DNA of 64,000 bases, from the NCBI RefSeq assembly GCF_002355735.1, contig NZ_AP014879.1, positions 1-64,000 on the forward strand, written 5' to 3'. The notes under the pieces are model-generated. The model was not told the origin of the DNA. It did not search any database and saw only the letters and a list, made by a program, of their open reading frames with translations. The position numbers were made by a program, and so were the translations under genes. Each line of letters begins with the position of its first letter. The first letter of the stretch is position 1. This DNA is from Sulfuricaulis limicola (GTDB lineage Bacteria; Pseudomonadota; Gammaproteobacteria; Acidiferrobacterales; Sulfurifustaceae). Shown piece after piece: positions 30,514-40,167 of this stretch.

Positions 30514-30996
30514 ATGAAAGAAAATGTTTTCGATGTGCTGATGTACTTGTTCGAAAACTACATGGATGAAGGCACCGAATTCCAACCCGATCAGGAAGCG
30601 CTCACCCACGAACTGACCCAGGCCGGTTTCCACCGCGGCGAAATCCGCAAGGCGTTTTCCTGGCTGGACGGGCTGTCGTCGCTGCGCGAGCACGGCACGG
30701 ACCGGTCGCCGGCGGCCAGGTCCGCCGCCATACGCCATTACACGCCCAAGGAACAGGAACGTCTCGACGAGGAATGCCGCGGCTATCTGCATTTCATGGA
30801 GACCAGCGGCGTGATCGACCCGGCCACGCGCGAGGTCATCATCGACCGGCTGATGGCGCTGGAAGCCGACGAGATCGCACTGGACCAGATCAAGTGGGTC
30901 ATGCTGCTCGTGCTGTTCAACCAGCCCGGACAGGAGTACGCCTATCACATGCTCGAGGACCTGGTGTTCGACGAAATGCAGGGCCATCTGCATTGA
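30514..30996 (+). CDS. smg: Smg family protein (DUF494)
   Basis: This 160-aa protein is recognised by MKENVFDVLMYLFENYMD at its start, ending in a DLVFDEMQGHLH-like tail. The conserved middle is IDRLMALEADEIALDQIKWV. It is a soluble helical protein of unknown function, almost always between dprA and topA. It starts 28 bases after dprA and is probably cotranscribed. A 179-base gap with no visible gene follows before topA. Confidence 0.95.
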   Translation: MKENVFDVLMYLFENYMDEGTEFQPDQEALTHELTQAGFHRGEIRKAFSWLDGLSSLREHGTDRSPAARSAAIRHYTPKEQERLDEECRGYLHFMETSGVIDPATREVIIDRLMALEADEIALDQIKWVMLLVLFNQPGQEYAYHMLEDLVFDEMQGHLH

Positions 30997-31175
30997 TTTC
31001 CAACATCATTCGTTCTTCGTTTCCGTCGTTTCCGATCCGCTGTTGCTGTCTTGCGACTTGACAAGCCCTGCCGGTTATCGTCAACAATTCGGGTCTGACA
31101 CGATCCGGGCGCGCATGAATTCGCCGCAAGGTGCGCAGCGCGGAATTTTTTCACTGTGGTGATTGAGTCAAACGA

Positions 31176-33509
31176 ATGCCAAAACATCTGATTGTGGTGG
31201 AATCGCCGGCCAAGGCCAAAACCATGTCCAAGTATCTGGGCAAGGATTTCACCTGCCTGGCATCCTATGGCCATGTGCGCGACCTGATCCCGAAACAGGG
31301 CGCGGTGGAAACCGAGAACGATTTCGGCATGAAGTACCAGCTGATCGAGAAGAACAAGAAACACGTCGACGCCATTGTGAAGGCCATGAAAAAGGCCGAT
31401 TCGCTGTATCTCGCGACCGACCCGGACCGCGAGGGCGAGGCGATTTCCTGGCACCTGCATGAAATCCTGAAGCAGGAGGACGTGCTGGACGACAAGCCGG
31501 TACACCGCGTGGAATTCCACGAAATCACCAAGACCGCCATCCAGCACGCGATCGAATCGCCACGCCAGCTGTCCGGGAACCTCATCAACGCGCAGCAGGC
31601 GCGCCGCGCACTCGATTACCTGGTGGGTTTCAACCTCTCGCCGCTGCTGTGGAAAAAGGTGCGCCGCGGCCTGTCGGCCGGGCGCGTGCAGAGCCCGGCG
31701 CTGCGCCTGATCGTCGAGCGCGAGGAGGAAATCGAGAAATTCATCGCGCGCGAATACTGGACCATCGAGTCCGATCTCAACACCAAGGGCAAGGACTTCG
31801 TCGCCCGGCTGACCCATTTCAACGGCGAGAAAATCGAGCAATTCACGGTCGACAATGGCGCGCGCGCCGCGGAAATCGACGCCGCCCTGAAGACCGCGGC
31901 CCAGGGCAAGCTGGAAGTGTTGTCAGTCGAGAAGAAGCAGCGCCGGCGCAATCCGGCCCCGCCCTTCACCACCTCCACGCTGCAGCAAGAGGCCTCGCGC
32001 AAGCTCGGCTTTTCCGCCCAGCGCACCATGCGCACGGCGCAGCAGCTGTATGAAGGCATGGATCTCGGTCATGGCGAAGTCGTCGGCCTGATCAGCTATA
32101 TGCGTACCGACGCGGTGAACCTGGCGAACGAAGCGGTGGCGGAAATCCGCGAAGTGATCAAGGACCGTTTTGGCGCCGACAACCTGCCGGACGAACCGAT
32201 CGTGTACAAGAACAAGTCGAAGAACGCCCAGGAGGCGCACGAAGCCATCCGCCCGACGTCGGCGGCGCGCACCCCGGACGCGGTCAAGGATCACCTGAAG
32301 CCGGATCAGCTGCGACTCTACGAGCTCATCTGGAAGCGCACCATGGCCTGCCAGATGGTGCCGGCGGTGCTCGACACTGTCACCGTGGACATGGCCGCCG
32401 GGGAGGGCAACGTGTTCCGCGCCAACGGCTCGACCGTGGTCAAGCCCGGCTTCATGGCGGTGTACCAGGAAGACATCGACGACAAGCCGGCGGATGCCCC
32501 GGAGGCCGCCGCCGAGGACGAGAAACTGCTGCCGCCAATGGAAAAAGGCGAGACGGTGGAACTCAAGGCGATTCGCCCGGAGCAGCACTTCACCGAACCG
32601 CCGCCGCGTTTCTCGGAAGCCAGCCTGGTCAAGGCGCTTGAGTCCTACGGCATCGGCCGGCCCTCGACCTATGCCTCCATCATTTATACCCTCGAGAGCC
32701 GCGAATACGTGACGCTCGACAACCGCCGTTTCAAGCCGACCGACGTCGGGCGCGTGGTCAACAAGTTCCTGTCGGAACATTTCTTCCACTACGTGGATTA
32801 CGATTTCACCGCGCGCATGGAAGACGACCTCGACGCCATCTCGCGCGGCGAGAAGGAATGGAAACCGGTGCTGCAGGAATTCTGGGTGGATTTCAAGAAC
32901 CAGGTGAAGGAGAAGGAATCGGTGGACCGGCCCGGCGTCGAAATGATGGAAGAGGCCTGCCCCAAGTGCGGCAAGAAACTGGCCAAGCGTCTCGGACGCA
33001 ACGGCTACTTCATCGGTTGCACCGGCTATCCCGACTGCAACTACACGCGCAACGTGGACGACGCCGTCGGCGCCTCGAACGAGCCCGAGATCGTGCCCGA
33101 CCGCAAGTGCCCGAAGTGCGAGTCGAACCTGGTGATCAAGCGCGGGCGCTACGGCCGCTTCATCGGTTGCAGCAACTATCCCAACTGCAAGCACATGGAG
33201 CCGCTGGAAAAACCCGCCGACACCGGCGTGGAGTGCCCGGAGTGCAAGCAGGCGACCATGCTCAAGCGCAAGTCGCGCTACGGCAAGGTGTTCTATTCCT
33301 GCGCGCGTTATCCCGACTGCAAGTACGCGGTGTGGAACCCGCCGCTCAAGGAACCGTGCCCGCAATGCGGCTGGCCGATCCTGAGCATCAAGACCACCAA
33401 GCGTCGCGGCGTGGAAAAGGTCTGCCCGGTCAAGGAATGCGGTTTCGCCGAGCCGTATGAGGGCGAGGTGCCGTTCGCGGAACCACCCAAAGTCGCGGCT
33501 GGAGTTTGA
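31176..33509 (+). CDS. topA: DNA topoisomerase I
   Basis: This type IA topoisomerase relaxes negative supercoils. The 777-aa protein has an N-terminal TOPRIM domain (LIVVESPAKAKTMSKYLG, then DPDREGEAISWHL). The catalytic Tyr308 lies in SYMRTDAVNL. Zinc ribbons follow at the C-terminus (CPKCGKKLAKR, CPKCESNLVIKRG, CPECKQATMLKRK, CPQCGWPI). The number of ribbons, four, is a little above the three of E. coli. It is convergent with the TSUP permease gene, 6 bases apart, with no terminator visible between them. Confidence 0.98.
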   Translation: MPKHLIVVESPAKAKTMSKYLGKDFTCLASYGHVRDLIPKQGAVETENDFGMKYQLIEKNKKHVDAIVKAMKKADSLYLATDPDREGEAISWHLHEILKQEDVLDDKPVHRVEFHEITKTAIQHAIESPRQLSGNLINAQQARRALDYLVGFNLSPLLWKKVRRGLSAGRVQSPALRLIVEREEEIEKFIAREYWTIESDLNTKGKDFVARLTHFNGEKIEQFTVDNGARAAEIDAALKTAAQGKLEVLSVEKKQRRRNPAPPFTTSTLQQEASRKLGFSAQRTMRTAQQLYEGMDLGHGEVVGLISYMRTDAVNLANEAVAEIREVIKDRFGADNLPDEPIVYKNKSKNAQEAHEAIRPTSAARTPDAVKDHLKPDQLRLYELIWKRTMACQMVPAVLDTVTVDMAAGEGNVFRANGSTVVKPGFMAVYQEDIDDKPADAPEAAAEDEKLLPPMEKGETVELKAIRPEQHFTEPPPRFSEASLVKALESYGIGRPSTYASIIYTLESREYVTLDNRRFKPTDVGRVVNKFLSEHFFHYVDYDFTARMEDDLDAISRGEKEWKPVLQEFWVDFKNQVKEKESVDRPGVEMMEEACPKCGKKLAKRLGRNGYFIGCTGYPDCNYTRNVDDAVGASNEPEIVPDRKCPKCESNLVIKRGRYGRFIGCSNYPNCKHMEPLEKPADTGVECPECKQATMLKRKSRYGKVFYSCARYPDCKYAVWNPPLKEPCPQCGWPILSIKTTKRRGVEKVCPVKECGFAEPYEGEVPFAEPPKVAAGV

Positions 33510-33515
33510 AACGGT

Positions 33516-34262
33516 TCAGGCGGTGATCGCCATTTTTACGGCAGCGATCACCAGCACGACGCCGAGCAGCTGACGCAACCGCACCGGCGCGAGCCGTCGC
33601 ACCGCGAGTTCCGATCCCACGAGCGCGCCCCCAACCGCCGCCAGCATCATCCATGGCAGGCCACGCGGCAAGTTTGCGCCGGTCGTGATGAGACCGGCCA
33701 GGCCGGCAATGGAATTGATCAGGATGAAGGCCGCCGAAACGGCCGCCGTGGTTCGCATGTTGGCCCAGCGCAGGAACAGCAGCAACGGGCTCAGGAAAAT
33801 TCCGCCGCCCACGCCGGTCAGTCCGGAAACGAACCCGAGACCGGCGCCCACCGGCAGCGCCACTCCCGGATGCGGTGCCTCGCGTGTCGGCGGTTCGTGG
33901 CTGGCCAGGAGCAGGCGCCACGCGGCTACGAGCAGCGCGACGGCAACGAGGTACTGATAGGCGCGCTCATGCAGTTGTATCGCACCGCCGAGAAACGCAA
34001 GCGGGATCGAGCCGAGCGCGAACGGCCAGAACAGCCGCGCATTGAAAAAGCCGGCGCGCCACAGGCGCGTGAACACCAGCCCCGCCACCACGATGTTCAT
34101 GGCGAGCGCGGCCGGTTTCATGAGTGAGGCCGACACGCCGAACAGCGCCATGGCGGCGAGATAGCCGGAGGCGCCGCCGTGGCCAACGGATGAATAGAGC
34201 ATGGCGGCCACGGCGATAAAAACCAGCAGCCACGGGAACAAGGATGGGTCGAGCGATTCCAA
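33516..34262 (-). CDS. TSUP family permease (TauE/SafE)
   Basis: This inner-membrane transporter of 248 aa has about seven to eight hydrophobic segments, including LVFIAVAAMLYSSVGHGGAS near the start and LGFVSGLTGVGGGIFLSPLL near residue 140. The second is the repeated TauE/SafE signature with its glycine-rich end. The family moves sulfite, sulfoacetate and other small anions; the substrate here is not known. It is divergent from mltA with 71-83 bases between the starts. Confidence 0.92.
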   Translation of the reverse strand: MESLDPSLFPWLLVFIAVAAMLYSSVGHGGASGYLAAMALFGVSASLMKPAALAMNIVVAGLVFTRLWRAGFFNARLFWPFALGSIPLAFLGGAIQLHERAYQYLVAVALLVAAWRLLLASHEPPTREAPHPGVALPVGAGLGFVSGLTGVGGGIFLSPLLLFLRWANMRTTAAVSAAFILINSIAGLAGLITTGANLPRGLPWMMLAAVGGALVGSELAVRRLAPVRLRQLLGVVLVIAAVKMAITA

Positions 34263-34345
34263 GTTGGTGCTTAGTGGCGCGAAGGGATATGACGTGCTAG
34301 AAATCAGACGATGTTTGAAGCATCCATCTTATCTTGAGTTCTCGT

Positions 34346-35482
34346 GTGAAAAAAACGGTCGATAAACTGGTTGTCGCCGGTGCGCTTTGCCTGCTGGCTT
34401 CCTGCATCAGCGCGCCGCCGCGCGCGCCTGGCATCGGTCAGCCGGTTCCGTGGACGCAGCTCCCGGGCTGGCAGGACGAGCGCCTGGCGCAGGCGTGGCC
34501 GGCGTTGCAGAGCAGCTGCCAGAAAATGCCCGCGCGCGATGCGCGCTGGGGCGAGCTGTGCGCCGACGCTGCACTGTTTCCCGCCCCGGATGATGACACG
34601 GCGCGTGCCTTTTTCGAGACGCGCTTTGTCGCGCATGAGGTGTCCGGCAGCAACGACACTGCCGAGGGGCTGATCACCGGTTATTACGAGCCGTTGCTGC
34701 ACGGGAGCCGGGGCAAGACCAGGCGCTTCCGCTACCCGGTGTACGGACGGCCGGACGATCTGGTCGTGGTGGACCTCGGCGCGCTCTATCCGGAATTGCA
34801 GGGCAAGCGTTACCGCGGTCGGCTGAACAACAATCGCGTGGTGCCCTACTACTCGCGCGCCGATATCAGTAACGGCAAGCGCCCGCCCGACGACGCCGTG
34901 ATCGCCTGGGTCGATGATCCGGTGGCGCTGTTTTTCCTTGAAATCCAGGGCTCCGGCCGCATCCGCCTGCCGGACGGGAAGATGCTGCACGTCGGTTACG
35001 CCGACCAGAACGGCCATCCCTATGTCGCGATCGGGCGCACGCTGGTCGACGCCGGGCTCATGAAGCTGGAGGAGGCGACCATGCCGGCGATCCGCGCCTG
35101 GCTCAAGGCCAACCCGGAGAAGGCGCAGGCGGTGCTGAACAGCAACCCCAGTTATGTTTTTTTCACCCTGCGTGAGCCGGACAGCCTGGGTCCGATCGGT
35201 GCGCTCAACGTGCCGCTGCAGCCGGAGCGCTCCGTCGCCGTGGATCCGAATTTCATCCCGCTGGGCAGCCCGGTGTGGCTCGATACTTCGCTGCCGGGCA
35301 ATCGCGATGCGCGCCCGTACCGGCGGCTGGTGTTCGCGCAGGACACCGGCGGCGCCATCCGCGGTCCGGTGCGTGCCGATCTTTTTCTCGGTTTTGGCGA
35401 AAATGCGGAGCGTACCGCGGGCGCAATGCGCCAGCGCGGAAAACTCTTTGTGTTGCTGCCGGCTGATCGAAAAATAAACTGA
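34346..35482 (+). CDS. mltA: Membrane-bound lytic murein transglycosylase A
   Basis: MltA cleaves glycan strands of peptidoglycan to form 1,6-anhydro ends and is anchored to the outer membrane. The protein has a lipoprotein signal with LVVAGALCLLASC as lipobox. The MltA barrel domain shows GLITGYYEPLLHG and FFLEIQGSGRIRLPDG. The C-terminal 3D domain has LVFAQDTGGAIRGPVRADLF, with the catalytic Asp near the end. GTG 34346 gives a compact signal peptide; a TTG at 34334 is an alternative start. The length of 378 aa is normal. Confidence 0.93.
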   Translation: MKKTVDKLVVAGALCLLASCISAPPRAPGIGQPVPWTQLPGWQDERLAQAWPALQSSCQKMPARDARWGELCADAALFPAPDDDTARAFFETRFVAHEVSGSNDTAEGLITGYYEPLLHGSRGKTRRFRYPVYGRPDDLVVVDLGALYPELQGKRYRGRLNNNRVVPYYSRADISNGKRPPDDAVIAWVDDPVALFFLEIQGSGRIRLPDGKMLHVGYADQNGHPYVAIGRTLVDAGLMKLEEATMPAIRAWLKANPEKAQAVLNSNPSYVFFTLREPDSLGPIGALNVPLQPERSVAVDPNFIPLGSPVWLDTSLPGNRDARPYRRLVFAQDTGGAIRGPVRADLFLGFGENAERTAGAMRQRGKLFVLLPADRKIN

Positions 35483-35488
35483 ATAATT

Positions 35489-36352
35489 TCAGCGGGCGCG
35501 TGCCGCATCGCCGCAGCCGCCAGCGCGGGTCACCGGATAAAGTTTGAGCTCCCCATTCATCAGCGTCGTCTGATCCACCACCAGTTGACCCACGGCGTTC
35601 ACGTTCTCGCGCACCGGCGGGGACCGGATATCGGCCGGTGCGGATTTGAGCCACAGCGCATGTGCGAGTCCCGCGCCATTAGCGGCCGCCTCGGGACGGG
35701 CTGCCAGCAGCGACGTCAGCCAGGCGCGACCCAGACGTGAGGTGGTGGATTTGGCGGCGGCGATGCCGACGACATAGGTCCACGCCTCCGGCGCCGACTC
35801 CATCGGGCGCGTGTAATAGTAAGCCGCGTTTTTGAGCACCGCGCGCCCGTCGATGGCGGGCCGCGCGATGGCGATCAGGCGCAGCGGCGCCACACGCACG
35901 TACCCGCTGAACATCACGCCTTCCGGATATTGTCTGGCCAGCGACTCCCAAAGCTGCGCCAGTGTCGCCGGTTGCTGCAGCCGAAAACTCGCCATCGGCT
36001 CGCGATCGGGTGAAACATAGGCAAAACCGCTGGACTGAAAATAACGGTTGCTGACCGTGGCGAAATATTTCGGCGAATCGGTGCGCGTGGTGCGCACCCA
36101 GGCCAGACCGCCCACGGCCACGGCGTCGCCCAGGCCCTCCCAGCCGCCGATGGCGGCCGAACCCAGGCCGAACCGCATGGCTTCGGCGTCCAGATAGATT
36201 TCCTTCAGTGAATCGGGCACCCGCGCCTGGGCGCGCGCCGTCAGATCGCCGGCCACGCAGGGAACGGCCGGGCGCCACCATAGCGGCCCGAAAATGATCG
36301 CGGCCGCGACGCCCACTCCGAGCAGAATGCCAAGCTCTTTTTTCAGCGACAT
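35489..36352 (-). CDS. Hypothetical membrane-anchored protein
   Basis: I do not recognise this 287-aa protein. It has an N-terminal hydrophobic segment LGILLGVGVAAAIIFGPLWW (residues 7-26) that should anchor or export it. The rest is soluble, with a Cys33 after the segment (VPCVAG) and a C-terminal Cys (GGCGDAARAR). Such a pair could form a disulfide in the periplasm. No enzyme motif was seen. It is convergent with mltA, 6 bases apart, and lies downstream of rnd, 19 bases from its stop, so it may share rnd transcription. Confidence 0.7.
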   Translation of the reverse strand: MSLKKELGILLGVGVAAAIIFGPLWWRPAVPCVAGDLTARAQARVPDSLKEIYLDAEAMRFGLGSAAIGGWEGLGDAVAVGGLAWVRTTRTDSPKYFATVSNRYFQSSGFAYVSPDREPMASFRLQQPATLAQLWESLARQYPEGVMFSGYVRVAPLRLIAIARPAIDGRAVLKNAAYYYTRPMESAPEAWTYVVGIAAAKSTTSRLGRAWLTSLLAARPEAAANGAGLAHALWLKSAPADIRSPPVRENVNAVGQLVVDQTTLMNGELKLYPVTRAGGCGDAARAR

Positions 36353-36371
36353 CGGTTCAGGATTGTCCGTT

Positions 36372-37487
36372 TCAGGTGGCTGTCGCCGCTGCCGGATTGC
36401 CGCAGAGCTGCATCAGTTCTTCGCCGATCAGCGCGCGCCGCCAGCCGCGCGCCAGGCTGCCGCTGCTGTCGCCGGCGATGAGTTTAAGCAATTCGCGGCG
36501 CGGTGCTATCAATGTCGCGCTGATTTTTATTTCCGCGGCGACGGCACGCACGCGTGTCTGCAGTTGTTCGTACAACGCCTGCTGCCGGCGATCGGGACGC
36601 TGTGGTTCTTCCCACAGGCGTTCGGGCTTCAGCTCCAAGCCGTGCTGTATGACTTGCAGAATTTCCTCGCCCCATTTGCGTGCCGGCGGCCCGCCGATGC
36701 CGGCGATGCGGCCGAGCGCCTCCGGGGCGGTCGGGGCGACCAGGGCGGCTTCCACCAACGCGGTGTCGGCGACGACCCAGCCGCGCGGAAGATTATGCTG
36801 CTGCGCCGTGAGTTCGCGCCACATCGCCAGTTCGCGTAACAGCGTCTGCGCCGCCGGCGGCAACGACTGGCCCTGCTTCAGGCGGCGCCACGCCTCGCGC
36901 GGATCGTTGCGGTACAGTCCGGGATCGGTGAGCGCGGCGCATTCCTCGCGCAGCCAGTCGGTGCGCCCGAGGGCTTCGAGTTTTTGCGCCAGGAACCGGT
37001 ACACGTCGCGCAGGTAGCGCACATCGTCTTCGGCATAGTGCAATTGATCTGCTGGAAGCGGGCGGGTCTCCCAGTCGGCGCGCGTGTGCAGCTTGGGCAG
37101 CTTGTGGCCGGTGATGGATTCCACCAGCGCGCCGTAGCCGATCTGATCGTCGTAACCGCACAGCGAGGCGGCGATCTGGGTGTCGAACACCGGCGCCGGC
37201 GGCGCGCCGCGGATGTCGGCGAACACCTCGAGGTCCTGGCGCGCGGCGTGGACGACCTTGAGCGTATGCGGCGCGTAAATCATCTCCAGCAGCGGCTCGA
37301 TGGTCGGCAAGGTAATGGTATCGACGCAGGCGATCTGCTCCGGGGTTGCCACCTGCACCAGGCACAGGCGCGCGTAATAGGTGCGCGTGCGCATGAATTC
37401 CGTGTCCAGCGCCATCCACGCCTGCGCGCGCAATGCCTCGCACGACCGTGCCAGCGCCGCCGGATCCTGAACCAGTGATTCCGTCAT
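36372..37487 (-). CDS. rnd: Ribonuclease D
   Basis: RNase D is a 3'-5' exonuclease that trims tRNA precursors and other RNAs. The 371-aa protein has the DEDD exonuclease motifs: WMALDTEFMRTRTYY (DTE, about residues 26-40), HAARQDLEVF near 84 and YAEDDVRYLRDVY near 157. A first HRDC domain follows around RELAMWRELTAQQHNLPRGW. The length is close to E. coli RNase D. The start ATG 37487 gives MTESLVQDPAALAR. Confidence 0.95.
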   Translation of the reverse strand: MTESLVQDPAALARSCEALRAQAWMALDTEFMRTRTYYARLCLVQVATPEQIACVDTITLPTIEPLLEMIYAPHTLKVVHAARQDLEVFADIRGAPPAPVFDTQIAASLCGYDDQIGYGALVESITGHKLPKLHTRADWETRPLPADQLHYAEDDVRYLRDVYRFLAQKLEALGRTDWLREECAALTDPGLYRNDPREAWRRLKQGQSLPPAAQTLLRELAMWRELTAQQHNLPRGWVVADTALVEAALVAPTAPEALGRIAGIGGPPARKWGEEILQVIQHGLELKPERLWEEPQRPDRRQQALYEQLQTRVRAVAAEIKISATLIAPRRELLKLIAGDSSGSLARGWRRALIGEELMQLCGNPAAATAT

Positions 37488-37591
37488 GATGGGTTCACTG
37501 CTTTTTGCCTGCCATGATTATCGAAGTGTATGCATTTCCTGCGCCCGGCCCAACTGCGGGTCTGGGGCGCCGGTTTTTGGTTTATGCTTGG

Positions 37592-38050
37592 ATGATGAAC
37601 CGGTGCGATTGCCAGATAAACAAACCGGGGGCTGCCTGGATCGCCGGTTTATGGCTGGTCCTGGGGCTGGCCGCCTGCAATCCGTTCTGGAGCGCGCCGG
37701 AGTCGCGGGCGCGGGATTTCATCGAGGCCCTGGTGACATCCCCGGCGGAGATCCAGCCGCTGCGTGACATCGCCAATCTCCCGCCGGAGCAAAATCCCGA
37801 CGCACTGATCAGTGACCTCTCCGCCCGTGTCGGCCTGGATTTTCTGCGCGCCCGCCAGGCCCAGGGTGTGTCGCTGAAGTTCGTGGCGGGTGAAGCCCGG
37901 CCGGTGGATGACGCGCACCGTGCGGTCGTGATCCATGTCGCCTACCTGCAACCCGGAACGCCCGTGGCCGGCGAAGTCCGGTTTCTGGTTCGACTCGAGA
38001 AAGACGCCCAGGCCCGCTGGCGCATCGCCCGTGTCACGGGTGATAACTAG
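37592..38050 (+). CDS. Hypothetical lipoprotein
   Basis: This 152-aa protein has a signal segment, WIAGLWLVLGLAAC, ending in a lipobox Cys. The mature part is small and soluble (SRARDFIEALVTSPAEIQPL), and its second half, EVRFLVRLEKDAQARWRI, resembles NTF2-like or DUF4878-type folds. That resemblance is weak. The frame is open further upstream, but ATG 37592 or the adjacent ATG 37595 best fits the signal peptide. It is divergent from rnd. The function is unknown. Confidence 0.65.
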   Translation: MMNRCDCQINKPGAAWIAGLWLVLGLAACNPFWSAPESRARDFIEALVTSPAEIQPLRDIANLPPEQNPDALISDLSARVGLDFLRARQAQGVSLKFVAGEARPVDDAHRAVVIHVAYLQPGTPVAGEVRFLVRLEKDAQARWRIARVTGDN

Positions 38051-38075
38051 AAATTGTCTCAAATAAATTTTTTGA

Positions 38076-38151
38076 AACCACAGATAAACACGGATGAACG
38101 CAGATTAAGATAAGCAAAATTATCCGTGTGAATCCGTGTTCATCTGTGGTT
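38076..38151. repeat. Iterated CACGGATGAACGCAGATT hairpin
   Basis: AACCACAGATAAACACGGAT (38076-38095) and the following GAACGCAGATT are mirrored by AATCCGTGTTCATCTGTGGTT (38131-38151, 21 bases in all; the first 20 suffice to show the pairing). The result is a near-perfect hairpin between the lipoprotein and membrane-protein genes. It is a known style of dispersed intergenic repeat. Confidence 0.8.
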
Positions 38152-38201
38152 ACGAATTCTTTGCTGATTTTCAGACGACTTCAAACATTACGTACCGGGC
38201 A

Positions 38202-38699
38202 ATGCCATTGAAGACATTGATCGATATCTGCCTGTTGCGCGCCGCGCCCCAGGATCTGCCGGTATCCCGCGCCGGGATGATCGGGGCGCTCGCTGCCTAT
38301 GCGGCGGCGGGGGTGGTGGGCGTGCTCGACGTGCTGGCGTTCGAAAACGCGATCGTGGCGGCCGTGGTGGACACGCTGCTGCTCGCCGCCGTGACGCACC
38401 TGGTGTTGCAATGGCGGCGCCTGGAAAACCGCCTGACCCAGACGCTCACCGCGCTCGCCGGTTGCGGCGCCGTGCTGTCGCTGCTGGCCTGGGGCGCCGC
38501 CGGTCTTGCCCGCGAAGCATTTCAGCCGGAATGGATATGGGCGGTTTTCCTGCTGTGGTATACGCTGGTATTCGGGCACATATTGCGGCACGCGCTGTCT
38601 ATCACCCTGGCAGCGGGCATCGCGGCGAGCCTTTTGTATCTGATTTTCTCGATAGGCGTGACGGGCGTGTTCATGAATCCGGCGCCGGTGACAAACTGA
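38202..38699 (+). CDS. Hypothetical integral membrane protein
   Basis: I do not recognise this 165-aa protein. Most of it is hydrophobic, with likely membrane helices near IGALAAYAAAGVVGVLDVL (about 26-44), AAVVDTLLLAAVTHLVL, LTALAGCGAVLSLLAWGAAG, IWAVFLLWYTLVFGHIL and ITLAAGIAASLLYLIFSIGV. Start ATG 38202 has no strong ribosome site. It lies 48 bases before mpl and may be cotranscribed with it. The topology resembles small YIP1-like proteins, but no motif confirms that. Confidence 0.7.
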   Translation: MPLKTLIDICLLRAAPQDLPVSRAGMIGALAAYAAAGVVGVLDVLAFENAIVAAVVDTLLLAAVTHLVLQWRRLENRLTQTLTALAGCGAVLSLLAWGAAGLAREAFQPEWIWAVFLLWYTLVFGHILRHALSITLAAGIAASLLYLIFSIGVTGVFMNPAPVTN

Positions 38700-38747
38700 T
38701 AATGACAGAACGAACGAAGCGGAGCGGCGCAGGACTCCATTAATACA

Positions 38748-40115
38748 ATGCGAATTCATATTCTCGGTATTGGCGGGACCTTCATGGGCGGCGTGGCGCT
38801 GCTGGCGCGCGATCTCGGCCATGAGGTGACCGGTTCGGACGCCAAGGTGTATCCGCCCATGAGCACGCAGCTCGAGGCGCAGGGCATCCGGCTGATGGAA
38901 GGCTACGACGCGGCCCATCTCGACGCGGCCCGCCCCGATCTGGTGATCGTCGGCAACGCGCTGTCGCGCGGGAACAGCCAGGTGGAGGCGGTGCTCGACC
39001 GCGGCCTGCGCTACACCTCCGGCGCGCAATGGATCGCGGAAAATATTTTACACGGCCGCTGGGTGCTCGCGGTCGCGGGCACGCATGGCAAGACCACCAC
39101 CTCCGGCATGCTGGCCTGGATCCTGGAGCACGCCGGGCTCAAGCCCGGCTTTCTGATCGGCGGCGTGCCGGAGAACTTCGGCGTTTCGGCGCGCCTGGGC
39201 GAGGCGCCCTTTTTCGTCATCGAGGCCGACGAATACGACACCGCGTTTTTCGACAAGCGCTCGAAGTTCGTGCATTACCGCCCGCGCACCGCCATTCTGA
39301 ACAACCTGGAGTTCGATCACGCGGACATCTTTCACGACCTTGCCGCCGTCTCCCTCCAATTCCATCATTTCGTCCGCACCGTGCCGGGATCGGGCCTGCT
39401 GGTGGTGAACGCCCGGGACGAAAACCTGTCCGACATGCTGGAGCAGGGCTGCTGGACCCCGGTGGAGCCATTCGGATCGGATGACGGATGGCAGGCCATC
39501 CCGCGCAATCCCGAGGCCAGCCGCTTTCAGGTTTTATTCAAGAAGCAGGAACAGGGGGAGGTGGCGTGGGAGCTGCTCGGCGGACACAACATGGCCAATG
39601 CGCTGGCGGCGATCGCGGCCGCGCGTCACGCCGGAGTGCCGGTCACGACCGCCGTGGCGGCGCTGGCGAAGTTCCGCAACGTCAAGCGCCGGCTCGAGGT
39701 GCGCGGCACGGTGCGCGGCATCACGGTGTACGACGACTTCGCGCACCACCCCACCGCGATCGCGGCCACGCTCGAGGCCCTGCGTGCCCGGGTCGGCGAC
39801 GCGCGCATCCTGGCGGCGCTGGAACTGCGTTCCAATACCATGCGCATGGGAGTGCACCGCGACACGCTGGCCGGTTCGCTGGTGCATGCCGACAAGGTGT
39901 GGATACTCAAGCCCGCCGACCTCAACTGGAATCTGGAGCGGGTGACGCATGCCCTGGATGGTCGCGGTCAGGCCTGTCCGACGGTGGAGGAGATCATCGG
40001 GTCGCTGTCCCGCGAGGCGCATCCGGGCGATCATATATTGGTCATGAGCAACGGCGGTTTCGGCAATATCCACGTCCGGCTGCTCGAGCATTTGCAGAAG
40101 GCGGCGGTTGCATAG
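38748..40115 (+). CDS. mpl: UDP-N-acetylmuramate:L-Ala-gamma-D-Glu-meso-DAP ligase
   Basis: Mpl recycles cell wall by attaching the tripeptide L-Ala-gamma-D-Glu-meso-DAP to UDP-MurNAc with ATP. The 455-aa protein belongs to the Mur ligase family. Evidence: the N-terminal Rossmann motif ILGIGGTFMGGVALLARDLG (residues 4-23), the P-loop GTHGKTTTSGML near 109, EADEYDTAFFDKRSKF near 160, and VYDDFAHHPTAI near 329. GTFMGG in place of the MurC form, and AGG-type features, favour Mpl over MurC. Confidence 0.96.
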   Translation: MRIHILGIGGTFMGGVALLARDLGHEVTGSDAKVYPPMSTQLEAQGIRLMEGYDAAHLDAARPDLVIVGNALSRGNSQVEAVLDRGLRYTSGAQWIAENILHGRWVLAVAGTHGKTTTSGMLAWILEHAGLKPGFLIGGVPENFGVSARLGEAPFFVIEADEYDTAFFDKRSKFVHYRPRTAILNNLEFDHADIFHDLAAVSLQFHHFVRTVPGSGLLVVNARDENLSDMLEQGCWTPVEPFGSDDGWQAIPRNPEASRFQVLFKKQEQGEVAWELLGGHNMANALAAIAAARHAGVPVTTAVAALAKFRNVKRRLEVRGTVRGITVYDDFAHHPTAIAATLEALRARVGDARILAALELRSNTMRMGVHRDTLAGSLVHADKVWILKPADLNWNLERVTHALDGRGQACPTVEEIIGSLSREAHPGDHILVMSNGGFGNIHVRLLEHLQKAAVA

Positions 40116-40167
40116 CCAGGCCGGTTTTTTTACCCTCAATTAATAAATATCTTTCGGAGAACCATAA

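Noticed and set aside
31095-31155. Possible terminator or promoter before topA
   Set aside because: The inverted match around GAATTCGCC / GCGGAATT breaks after five pairs, and no good -10/-35 pair was found.
36376-37478. Long open frames opposite rnd and other GC-rich genes
   Set aside because: They are shadows of strongly supported genes, show no family motifs and use the complementary strand of conserved domains.
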